From a virus: a DNA stretch of 23,417 nucleotides. Below the pieces are notes generated by a model. It saw nothing but the letters and a program-made list of their open reading frames with translations. It ran no database searches and had not been told where the DNA came from. A program made the position numbers and the translations under genes. Location: IMG/VR virus record IMGVR_UViG_3300035698_013628, positions 1 through 23,417 of that record; one strand, written 5' to 3'. Shown piece after piece: positions 7,435-14,477 of the stretch. Within the stretch, counting starts at the first letter, position 1, and the number at the start of each line of letters is the position of its first letter.

Positions 7435-9537
7435 TTATTTCAATAAACAAAGATAACAAGCCAATGTAAGTCCAGCTTTTCCTGAATAAGAAAATGTTTT
7501 TTCAAAAAGAGCAATGATAACTGCCGCCCTATCAGCACTTGCTGTTGTTGTATCCTTTTTTGAGCCTAATATTACAGTATTCATATAATTTAATACAGCA
7601 TATCTAACACTTTCAGGATCAGCTTCGAGATCTTTCAAAATAGCAACGGTTTCTGTCCACTTCTTACCAGCTATCAAGGCTCTACATAAATCTATTGTGA
7701 CTGCTTTATCAACTGTAAAATTACTAACAGCCTGCATCACCATTTTATCATCTTCAATATCAATAACTGAATCTAATGTCACTAAAGCTTCTCTTGGAGA
7801 ACCATTTGAAACTCTTGAAATTTCCTTTAATGCAGCTTCTGGAAAATCTTCAACACCTTCTTTTTCAAGAACATGTTTAAGCAGTTCAATAATTGTCCTT
7901 CGTTTCAATGATTCAACCTTAAATTTTGTACATCTAGTCTTAATAGTAACCAATAGCTTTTGAGGTTCAGTTGTACACAAAACAAAATACACCCATGATG
8001 GAGTATCTTCCAATATTTTTAATATTGCATCTTTTGCATCACCCGTAAGCTTGTGACAATTATGAACTGGGAGATTATTAACAAAATAAGAAGGATGATT
8101 TTCAACTTCTAAATCATAAAATTCTACAAATCCTTGATCTCGTTCTTTATCACCAATAACACTTGAGAAAGTTCTATCATTACTTCCTCGTTTGTAAACC
8201 TCAATACTTTCCATCCTAATTGATTCAGCATTGTTGTTTTCTTTTGATCTTTCAAGATAGCATCTTTCAATCTGTGACCTTTCCCATCTAATTCTATTCC
8301 CAATCTCAACTTTTTGTTGCCTATATCCACTTTGTAATTTGTTGGATATCCAACTTTCTTCTTCCCCAATGATATTGCTACTTCCATTTGCCATCCCAAA
8401 GCTGTAGCTAAAAGCATTTGAGGTTGTGTGTAATTTCCATTTCCTCCACGTTCTCCTGGCCAAACATGTAAGGTTCCATTTATTCTTTTTGTATTCTTTG
8501 CTTTTTCTATATTCTTTGGATTGTATGATGGATTGTTCTTTTTCATTCTTTCTGAACGCATTTTGAATAATATTGCAGATTCCTTTGGATTGACTTGGTA
8601 AAACTTCAGAATACCCTTGCTTACTTTCTTTCCATGATCTGGATGACGTAGCATTTTTTGAAAGTTTGGTTGTCGATTCCTCCATTTTCCTACACATATT
8701 TGAGAACAAAATCTCTGTTGATCTTTGTGAGAAGTTATGATTTCCATTAATGTTCCACATTCTTCGCAAGGAATTTCCTTTGTTATCCCAAATCCCATCT
8801 TCAAATTTCGTAATTTTTGACCACAAGACTTTGAACAAGTTTCTTGAGTATGCTTTCGTGGAACAAACTTGTTCTTGCAAATTGGACATGCTTGACTTTT
8901 CATATTTTGGCTCCTTTAGTGAAGTTATGTTATCCAACATATCACCATCAAAACCAAAAATCAAATCATTTTGTTGCAAATCTATAGATTTTTTCCACCC
9001 ATTATTTGTAAAGAAAAGATGTTCTCTTGTAGAATAAGTAGTTAATCCATTGGAAAACTTCAACCTAACAATCCTATCCAAAGCCACTCTGTTCTTAAAA
9101 ACATTTAAAACTGTATCTATTCCAGACAAAGAGTAAACTTGATTTCCTTTTTGTATAGCTTCAATTGGCATAACACCAGAAGGAGTATTAACAAGAGATC
9201 CTTTAGCAAAACACTCATCAAGAAGATAAATTTTACATGGACCATCCATTGGAGCATACTTACAATTTGAAATAAAATCTCTAACTGTCTTAATACCCCT
9301 GTCAGTTGCTATGTTAAGTTCTTTAAAATCCCTATCAGAACACTTCAATTCATTTTTAATGATCCTACCAAATGTTGTTTTTCCACAACCAGAAGGTCCA
9401 GAAAAAAGAAAAACATGAGGTTTTCCACTTTCTCTACTTAAAATTGGTTCCAACTGTGCAATTACTTTTTCATTTCCAAAAACTTCATCAAGATTTGTTG
9501 GGCGATACTTTAAATGCAATGCTAAACTGTCATCCAT
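7435..9537 (-). CDS. dnaX: DnaX/gp44-like clamp-loader ATPase interrupted by an intein
   Basis: 700 codons, of which 109-493 are intein, leaving a 315-residue clamp-loader subunit, close to the size of T4 gp44. The extein shows HLKYRPTNLDEVFGN at the N-terminus, Walker A GPSGCGKT at 47-54, Walker B IYLLDE at 103-108 completed by CHKL after the intein, sensor-1 region FVLCTTEPQKLL, the TRCTKFKVESL segment with the arginine finger region, and sensor-2 like NGSPREAL near 578-585. The known role is to open and load the sliding clamp at primer ends using ATP. The insertion directly follows the Walker B Asp-Glu, so the unspliced protein should be inactive. AGGAGG lies 6 bases before the ATG, and the polymerase stop is 13 bases upstream. 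Confidence 0.93.
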   Translation of the reverse strand: MDDSLALHLKYRPTNLDEVFGNEKVIAQLEPILSRESGKPHVFLFSGPSGCGKTTFGRIIKNELKCSDRDFKELNIATDRGIKTVRDFISNCKYAPMDGPCKIYLLDECFAKGSLVNTPSGVMPIEAIQKGNQVYSLSGIDTVLNVFKNRVALDRIVRLKFSNGLTTYSTREHLFFTNNGWKKSIDLQQNDLIFGFDGDMLDNITSLKEPKYEKSSMSNLQEQVCSTKAYSRNLFKVLWSKITKFEDGIWDNKGNSLRRMWNINGNHNFSQRSTEILFSNMCRKMEESTTKLSKNATSSRSWKESKQGYSEVLPSQSKGICNIIQNAFRKNEKEQSIIQSKEYRKSKEYKKNKWNLTCLARRTWRKWKLHTTSNAFSYSFGMANGSSNIIGEEESWISNKLQSGYRQQKVEIGNRIRWERSQIERCYLERSKENNNAESIRMESIEVYKRGSNDRTFSSVIGDKERDQGFVEFYDLEVENHPSYFVNNLPVHNCHKLTGDAKDAILKILEDTPSWVYFVLCTTEPQKLLVTIKTRCTKFKVESLKRRTIIELLKHVLEKEGVEDFPEAALKEISRVSNGSPREALVTLDSVIDIEDDKMVMQAVSNFTVDKAVTIDLCRALIAGKKWTETVAILKDLEADPESVRYAVLNYMNTVILGSKKDTTTASADRAAVIIALFEKTFSYSGKAGLTLACYLCLLK
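8059..9213 (-). other. intein in the clamp loader (385 codons, Walker B site)
   Basis: The intein runs from Cys109 to Asn493 of the precursor, with Cys494 as the +1 residue. The N-terminal splicing block is CFAKGSLVNTPSGVMPIE. Block B is TYSTREHLFFT, with the conserved His at 173. The C-terminal blocks are FYDLEVENHPSYFVNNLP followed by VHN, giving penultimate His and terminal Asn. The Hint-domain N-part is about 103 residues and the C-part only about 22. The 260 codons between them show no DOD or HNH motif in this frame and read as a polar Ser/Asn/Lys/Glu-rich chain. In the +1 frame the same bases encode a complete endonuclease. All residues needed for standard Cys-initiated splicing are present; splicing itself is inferred. 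Confidence 0.93.
8124..8903 (-). CDS. Vsr/EDxHD-like homing endonuclease, out of frame inside the intein
   Basis: 259 residues, +1 frame relative to the intein. Two treble-clef-like zinc modules come first: C6-x2-C9 with C23-x3-C27, and C46-x2-C49 with C66-x3-C70. A basic linker rich in Lys, Asn and Pro follows (about 80-145). The C-terminal nuclease core has Asp193, then GIELDGKGH (E204, D206, H210), LKDQKK and GWKVLRFTNEEV. This matches the Vsr/DUF559-type PD-(D/E)xK fold and the EDxHD homing endonucleases. It has its own AAGGAG site 7 bases before the ATG and ends in TAG just before the C-terminal splicing block. The known family role is a double-strand cut at intein-free alleles that spreads the element. 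Independent translation is inferred from the strong ribosome site. A free-standing gene invading the intein is the likely origin. Confidence 0.88.
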   Translation of the reverse strand: MKSQACPICKNKFVPRKHTQETCSKSCGQKLRNLKMGFGITKEIPCEECGTLMEIITSHKDQQRFCSQICVGKWRNRQPNFQKMLRHPDHGKKVSKGILKFYQVNPKESAILFKMRSERMKKNNPSYNPKNIEKAKNTKRINGTLHVWPGERGGNGNYTQPQMLLATALGWQMEVAISLGKKKVGYPTNYKVDIGNKKLRLGIELDGKGHRLKDAILKDQKKTTMLNQLGWKVLRFTNEEVMIELSQVLLVIKNEIKDL

Positions 9538-9550
9538 TTCCTACCTCCTA

Positions 9551-12112
9551 TTAAACTTCTGATTTCTCATACCATGAACCATCAACAGGGGTCAGTTCAA
9601 AATCCACACCCAATGGTACTATAATCCATGGATGCTCTTCTCTAATATCTTTTGTCATCACCCTTTCTGCAACTTCAAATATATGATCCTTTTCATCTGG
9701 CACCAAATCAAACAAAATACTGTCATGGATTTGGCCTACTATTCGTGAATCCCATCCCTCCTTTTTTCTAATTTCATTTATTCTTGTTAATGACCACAAC
9801 AAAAAATGGAATGCTGTACCCTGAATTGGAGCATTAATAATTTTGTTTTTTGTTAAAAAACCTCCTCTCCTATGCCCAAAATACATTTCAATATAACCCT
9901 TCTTTTGGTAATTCTTTATCAACTCCTCTTGCCACTTCTTTACCACCTTAAAACGAGTCCAAAATTGATTCTCACATTTTTTCACATGAGATTCAAATTG
10001 AGTATAAGTCATACCCAAATGCTGCCTTGGTGTTATTCCATCAACAACCAAATCCATACAGGTTTCCCAAATACTAGAAGCGCAAGCCTTATACCAAGAT
10101 CCATAAAATTCAGCAAACACAAACAAGCTCTTTGCAAAATATCGTAAATTAGTTGATGCGCCATCCACTTTTGTCATAACTTGATCTGTTGACATCTTAA
10201 AAATATTCTTAGCTTGATCCCTATGCATACATGACTTTGGATTGTTTATATATTTCACCAATACTGGATCTTTTGTGAAACATGCAATTATTCTAACCTC
10301 AATACTCCCATAATCTATTTCACAAAGCATATTACCAGGACTTGGCATAATTCCAGACCTTGCAATTTTCTTTGCTCGTTCATCCCTAACAGGTACATTT
10401 TGAAAATTTGGAGCAGATGATGAACTACGATATGTCCTAGCTGTATGAAGATTAAAAAATGGATGCATCCTACCATCTTCAATTTCCCTGATAAATTGTG
10501 CTAGATATGTTCCCCTTACTTTATCCAACAACCTAATTTCTAAAAGATTTTTAGTAAATTCAACATCCATTTCAGTTAATACTTCTTTATCAACAGAAGG
10601 CTGACCTGTAGCTGTAAACTTTGTGGGTTCAAGACCCATTATATCAAACAACAATTCTCTAAGATCTTTAGGAGATCCTGTATTGATTTTATGTCCAGCT
10701 TTATCCTTAAACAATTTTGCTTCTTTGCCATTTGTAACTTGATCAGTCAAATCTTGTATCATAGTTGCCATTTCAACATCTTTATCTAAGTAATACTGTT
10801 CATTCATAGCAATACCAAATTCTTGAGCATCAGCCAATGCTATTAAACCATTTATCCACAATTCTTTTGCCTTACTGAGTCCTTCATTGTTTACAGCCTT
10901 TTCTTGATCCTTAAAAAGTTGATGTGTTATTATAGCATCCATCCCATCATACATCAATAAATCTTCTAATGGGACTTGATCCAATCTATTCCTAATTTCA
11001 CCTTTTTTTGGTGCTATAAATTTATCAACTGCACCATCATATTTATCAACTCCGTAGTTAATATATGCTTGAAATTTTAATCCAGAAAACTTCCTACGAT
11101 CATCCAAAAGGTGGGCCACATTCATACTACACCAATGCCAATTTTTAACTTCTATACCATAAACTTCTCGTGTCCAAGATTCTTCAAACTTCAAATTGTG
11201 AGCAATCTTTTTTATGTGTTCACTTTCTAAAATTTCAATCCACAAATCTTCAATTTCAATTAATTGAGCATCAGTCCAATGAGGATATCCTAATGGAATA
11301 GCAAAGCAATCTCCCAAATCAGTTGCAATCCCAACAGACCAGATTATATGTTCTTTGTTATATGGTTTCAACCCTGATGTTTCATAATCAAAGGTCATTT
11401 CATTTGCTTCATCTGCTGTCCTTTCAAGCAATTCCATTGCCCTATCAAAATCAGTTACACATTCCACTTTAGTTTCAAAATCAATAAAATCAGGCAAATC
11501 GCTTTTCAACAACTTACAGGCATTTTTAATATCCCTTTTAAAAACATGAGCAGCATCTTTATGTTTCAAAATAAATGAGGGATTGTATATTGGAACTATC
11601 CATGCATCAGTTGGCCTATCAGGAATATGCAATCCCCTCCATCTTTCAATATTTGAATCACTAAACCTACCCATATAGAATGAAGAAACTGCAACACCAC
11701 CCAAAAGCCAAATAAATTCAGGTTCAAGTTCATTTATCAAAACATCCAATCGTTTTTTGCATAACTTTATTTCCTTCTTACTCGGTTTGTTATCTTTTCT
11801 ATTTTTTGGTACTTTACAACATACAGCATATGTTTTCCAAAAATCAGTATCAAGATCATATCCATTCTTTCTAAGAGCCATCCTGAGCATTTGTCCTGAT
11901 TGCCCTACAAGTTGTATGCCCCTTTCATCTTCTGTATTACTTGGAGCTTCTGTTATGATTAGACACTGTGTTTTACCTTCACCAGAATATTCCATCTTTG
12001 GATTAATTGAATTTTTATAAAGTCCACAGTTTTCACAATTATCATATGGAATAAAGTCGATAAAATCGGTACTATCTAATTCCTCTGTAGTAAAAAACCC
12101 ACTATTTGCCAT
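9551..12112 (-). CDS. polA: family A DNA polymerase with N-terminal uracil-glycosylase-like domain
   Basis: 853 residues in three parts. Residues ~20-205 match family 4-type uracil-DNA glycosylase: Cys26/29, 98/99 and 118 in the Fe-S pattern, ITEAPSNTEDERG, LVGQSGQML and a WLLGGVAV strand. Residues ~235-410 are a 3'-5' exonuclease with Exo I TFDYETSG (D242, E244), Exo II AHNLKFE and Exo III YDGMDA. Residues ~415-853 are the polymerase: motif A CEIDYGSIEVR, motif B RYFAKSLFVFAEFYG, motif C GQIHDSILFD (H796, D797). The usual HDE is HDS, as in some phage enzymes. The start at 12112 has GGAGATT upstream, whereas the ATG at 12127 has none. The known role is the replicative polymerase; SPO1-type phages carry a similar fusion. 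Whether the glycosylase-like domain cuts uracil or only binds DNA is not visible. Confidence 0.95.
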   Translation of the reverse strand: MANSGFFTTEELDSTDFIDFIPYDNCENCGLYKNSINPKMEYSGEGKTQCLIITEAPSNTEDERGIQLVGQSGQMLRMALRKNGYDLDTDFWKTYAVCCKVPKNRKDNKPSKKEIKLCKKRLDVLINELEPEFIWLLGGVAVSSFYMGRFSDSNIERWRGLHIPDRPTDAWIVPIYNPSFILKHKDAAHVFKRDIKNACKLLKSDLPDFIDFETKVECVTDFDRAMELLERTADEANEMTFDYETSGLKPYNKEHIIWSVGIATDLGDCFAIPLGYPHWTDAQLIEIEDLWIEILESEHIKKIAHNLKFEESWTREVYGIEVKNWHWCSMNVAHLLDDRRKFSGLKFQAYINYGVDKYDGAVDKFIAPKKGEIRNRLDQVPLEDLLMYDGMDAIITHQLFKDQEKAVNNEGLSKAKELWINGLIALADAQEFGIAMNEQYYLDKDVEMATMIQDLTDQVTNGKEAKLFKDKAGHKINTGSPKDLRELLFDIMGLEPTKFTATGQPSVDKEVLTEMDVEFTKNLLEIRLLDKVRGTYLAQFIREIEDGRMHPFFNLHTARTYRSSSSAPNFQNVPVRDERAKKIARSGIMPSPGNMLCEIDYGSIEVRIIACFTKDPVLVKYINNPKSCMHRDQAKNIFKMSTDQVMTKVDGASTNLRYFAKSLFVFAEFYGSWYKACASSIWETCMDLVVDGITPRQHLGMTYTQFESHVKKCENQFWTRFKVVKKWQEELIKNYQKKGYIEMYFGHRRGGFLTKNKIINAPIQGTAFHFLLWSLTRINEIRKKEGWDSRIVGQIHDSILFDLVPDEKDHIFEVAERVMTKDIREEHPWIIVPLGVDFELTPVDGSWYEKSEV

Positions 12113-12129
12113 ATAATCTCCAATCATTT

Positions 12130-13197
12130 TTATGGTAATCTCATGCCATAATTATTTACTCTTTTTGGAATAATCAATCCCTTTTTCTTTATTAATCTAT
12201 TATGTTTAAAAGGTTTGTAATTCACATCATGCTGCCACCTGCCCCATTTCTGCACAATTTTAGCAACATCTGGATGTTGTGTTTGCAAAGATTTAGCCAT
12301 GTCTAATCTACCATCACCTGCATACAATTCATCAGTGTTTCCACCAATCATTTTCATGGTTTGAACTTTCTTAGCCATAAATGCATAAAATAATACAGTA
12401 CACCATCCATCTTTTAGAATTCTTAATGACAAATCTGTATCTTCATTATATCGACCTCTCCACTTATATGGAATATCATTCTTAATCAAAATACATGAAT
12501 AAATTCTTGTGTTAAGCACAAATGGAATTACATGTTTAGATTTTCTTGGAACAAACATTTCATATTGAAAGCCTGATATAGCTACATTTTCATACCGATC
12601 AACAAAGTCTTCAGCTGCACAAAACATTGGTCCACCAGCATATGTCTTTAAATTACGATTCAATCTTAAAAAACTAGCTAAATTATCATCTAATATCCAG
12701 TGCCTTTCAGCACCAATTGACACTGAATGTTCCCACACCCAATTCCTAGCTGGTATTGATCCCTGACCCAAATTACTAAATGGCAACACATAAATGTTTT
12801 TTGGGTCAATCACAGCAGCATATTGATCATATTCCTGTGGTTCAATCACTACATGATATGGAATCTTCCATTTTTCCAATGCTTTTATAGTTAATCTACT
12901 TTTCCACCTGCCTTTTGAAATCACATAAATTGGATATCTTGGGTCCATTTTATTGTAAGCATATGTATACCATTTTGTTCTTATTGATTTTGGATACCAC
13001 ATATATTTCGTTTTTGAGTGTATTTGTTGATCCATTAATTTGGCAAATGCATCAACATCATTTTGATTATGAAAATTAACCTGTATAGAAGTATATGGAG
13101 TCAATTCTTCTTGACTAAATTCTGGCATATCTTGCCATTCTTTTTTCCATTCACTACTAAATTCATCACTTATAAAAAATCCATCATTAATCTTCAT
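12130..13197 (-). CDS. TET-associated-type glycosyltransferase, second copy
   Basis: 355 residues, paralog of the next gene upstream. The N-terminal ~70 residues hold a GFF peptide at 6-8, WQDMPEF, and the small IQVNF...AFAKLM...TKYMWYP domain. The glycosyltransferase part starts at YPIYVISKGRW (88-98). It has IEPQEYDQYAAVID, GQGSIPARNWVWEHS, HWILDDNLASF (DDN at 170-172), VAISGFQYEMF, YNEDTDLSLRIL and TDELYAGDGR. This is the GT-A-like family that Aravind and colleagues linked to TET/JBP phage DNA modification (TAGT/GREB1). In that setting the enzymes transfer sugars to modified bases; the target here is inferred. The ATG lies 11 bases inside the end of the first copy, with AAGGA 5 bases upstream. 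It ends 17 bases before the polymerase start. Confidence 0.83.
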   Translation of the reverse strand: MKINDGFFISDEFSSEWKKEWQDMPEFSQEELTPYTSIQVNFHNQNDVDAFAKLMDQQIHSKTKYMWYPKSIRTKWYTYAYNKMDPRYPIYVISKGRWKSRLTIKALEKWKIPYHVVIEPQEYDQYAAVIDPKNIYVLPFSNLGQGSIPARNWVWEHSVSIGAERHWILDDNLASFLRLNRNLKTYAGGPMFCAAEDFVDRYENVAISGFQYEMFVPRKSKHVIPFVLNTRIYSCILIKNDIPYKWRGRYNEDTDLSLRILKDGWCTVLFYAFMAKKVQTMKMIGGNTDELYAGDGRLDMAKSLQTQHPDVAKIVQKWGRWQHDVNYKPFKHNRLIKKKGLIIPKRVNNYGMRLP

Positions 13198-14266
13198 TAT
13201 ATTCCTTTAAAACCATGTCATAATTATTCACACCTTTTGGCACAATCAAGCCCTTTTTCTTTATTAAGCCATTATATTTAAAACCTTTATAATTCACTTG
13301 ATGTTGATACCTGCCCCATTTCGTTCTTATACAAGCAATATCTGGGTGCTGTGTTTGCAAAGATTTAGCCATGTCTAATCTACCATCACCTGCATACAAT
13401 TCATCAGTGTTTCCACCCCCCATTTTCATTGTGGCTGTTTTATCAGCCAAAAATGTATTAAACAATACTGTACACAAACCACCTTTTAGTGCTCGTATAC
13501 ATAAATCTGTATCTTCATTATAACTTCCTCTCCACCTATATGGAATATCATTCTTAATCAAAATACATGAATAAACTCTAGTATTAAGATAAAATGGAGG
13601 ATATACACCACTCCAATGACAAAATGAATGGTAATGAAAACCTGATATAGCTACATTTTCATACCGATCAACAAAATCTTCAACACATTTGAAAATAGCC
13701 CCAGTTGTTACACGTATTTTTTTATTATTATTAAAACGATAAAACCAACGCAGATTATCATCTAATATCCAATGTCTTTTGGCACCTAATGACATTGAAT
13801 GTTCCCACACCCAGTTTCTTGCAGGTATTGATCCTTGACCCAAATTACTAAACGGTAATACCAACAACTTCTTTGGGTCAATCACAGCAGCATACTGATC
13901 ATATTCCTGTGGTTCAATCACTACATGATACGATTGATTAATATCATCTAATGCTTTTACAGTTAACCTTTGATTACATTTCCATCTATTTTTTGAAATC
14001 ACATAAATTGGATAAGTTGCATTCACCTCCTTTCCGACATATCTCATTGTTTTTGGTTCAAATCTATTAGGAACTGTATAATGCACAAATTTAGTTTGAG
14101 CAGTAATTACTTGACCCACCTGTTCTGCAAATTGATTCATTTGTTTTTCATCTTTAAAATTAACAGTTATTGATGCAAATGGTTTTTTATTCTCATTAAT
14201 ATATTCTGGCATATCTTGCCATACTTCATCCATCACATCAATAACTTCGCCATCAAAAAATCCCAT
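13187..14266 (-). CDS. TET-associated-type glycosyltransferase, first copy
   Basis: 359 residues, same architecture as its downstream neighbour and clearly paralogous along the full length. An MGFFDG start, WQDMPEY and the ITVNF...QFAEQVGQ domain (residues 1-65) precede the catalytic part: YPIYVISKNRW, IEPQEYDQYAAVID, GQGSIPARNWVWEHS, HWILDDNL (DDN at 169-171), YNEDTDLCIRAL (EDTD at 251-254) and GNTDELYAGDGR. The acidic DDN and EDTD motifs are the likely metal and sugar-nucleotide sites of a GT-A fold. Changes in the 173-190 region (FYRFNNNKK versus FLRLNRNLK) and in 210-230 suggest a different acceptor or sugar from the second copy. The ATG at 14266 follows AAGGGG and the stop of the 63-residue gene (9-base gap). 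DNA glycosylation is the leading hypothesis; protein or RNA targets are not excluded. Confidence 0.83.
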   Translation of the reverse strand: MGFFDGEVIDVMDEVWQDMPEYINENKKPFASITVNFKDEKQMNQFAEQVGQVITAQTKFVHYTVPNRFEPKTMRYVGKEVNATYPIYVISKNRWKCNQRLTVKALDDINQSYHVVIEPQEYDQYAAVIDPKKLLVLPFSNLGQGSIPARNWVWEHSMSLGAKRHWILDDNLRWFYRFNNNKKIRVTTGAIFKCVEDFVDRYENVAISGFHYHSFCHWSGVYPPFYLNTRVYSCILIKNDIPYRWRGSYNEDTDLCIRALKGGLCTVLFNTFLADKTATMKMGGGNTDELYAGDGRLDMAKSLQTQHPDIACIRTKWGRYQHQVNYKGFKYNGLIKKKGLIVPKGVNNYDMVLKEYNED

Positions 14267-14275
14267 GGAATCCCC

Positions 14276-14467
14276 TTACAACCACACAGATTTAGTTTTA
14301 GTGGTAATTACCCGGCCTACCTCTTTTGCAAATTGATTCATTTCTTCTTCAGTTTTGAAATGAACAATTATTGCCTTATATGGCGCTTGCTGTTGTTTTA
14401 GAAAATCTGGCATATCTTTCATTTCTTCTTCAGTCAACTTGATATCTTCATCATTAAAAAATCCCAT
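14276..14467 (-). CDS. stand-alone copy of the glycosyltransferase N-terminal domain (63 residues)
   Basis: 63 residues: MGFFNDEDIKL, a DMPDFL motif, then AIIVHFKTEEEMNQFAKEV and ITTKTKSVWL. It aligns end to end with residues 1-65 of the first glycosyltransferase, including the MNQFA core, and stops where the catalytic domain would begin. The ATG at 14467 has a perfect GGAGG 6 bases upstream; reading further upstream would run into the radical SAM gene. It may be a truncated third glycosyltransferase copy, but the clean ribosome site and intact domain argue for a working small protein, for example an adaptor that binds the same partner as the enzymes. I recognise this small domain as recurrent in phage modification proteins but know no biochemical function for it. 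Confidence 0.75.
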   Translation of the reverse strand: MGFFNDEDIKLTEEEMKDMPDFLKQQQAPYKAIIVHFKTEEEMNQFAKEVGRVITTKTKSVWL

Positions 14468-14477
14468 CACCGCCCTC

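Noticed and set aside
8059-9213. Group I intron instead of an intein
   Set aside because: The reading frame is continuous across both junctions and has protein splicing blocks (Cys1, block B His, His-Asn/Cys+1), which an intron would not need.
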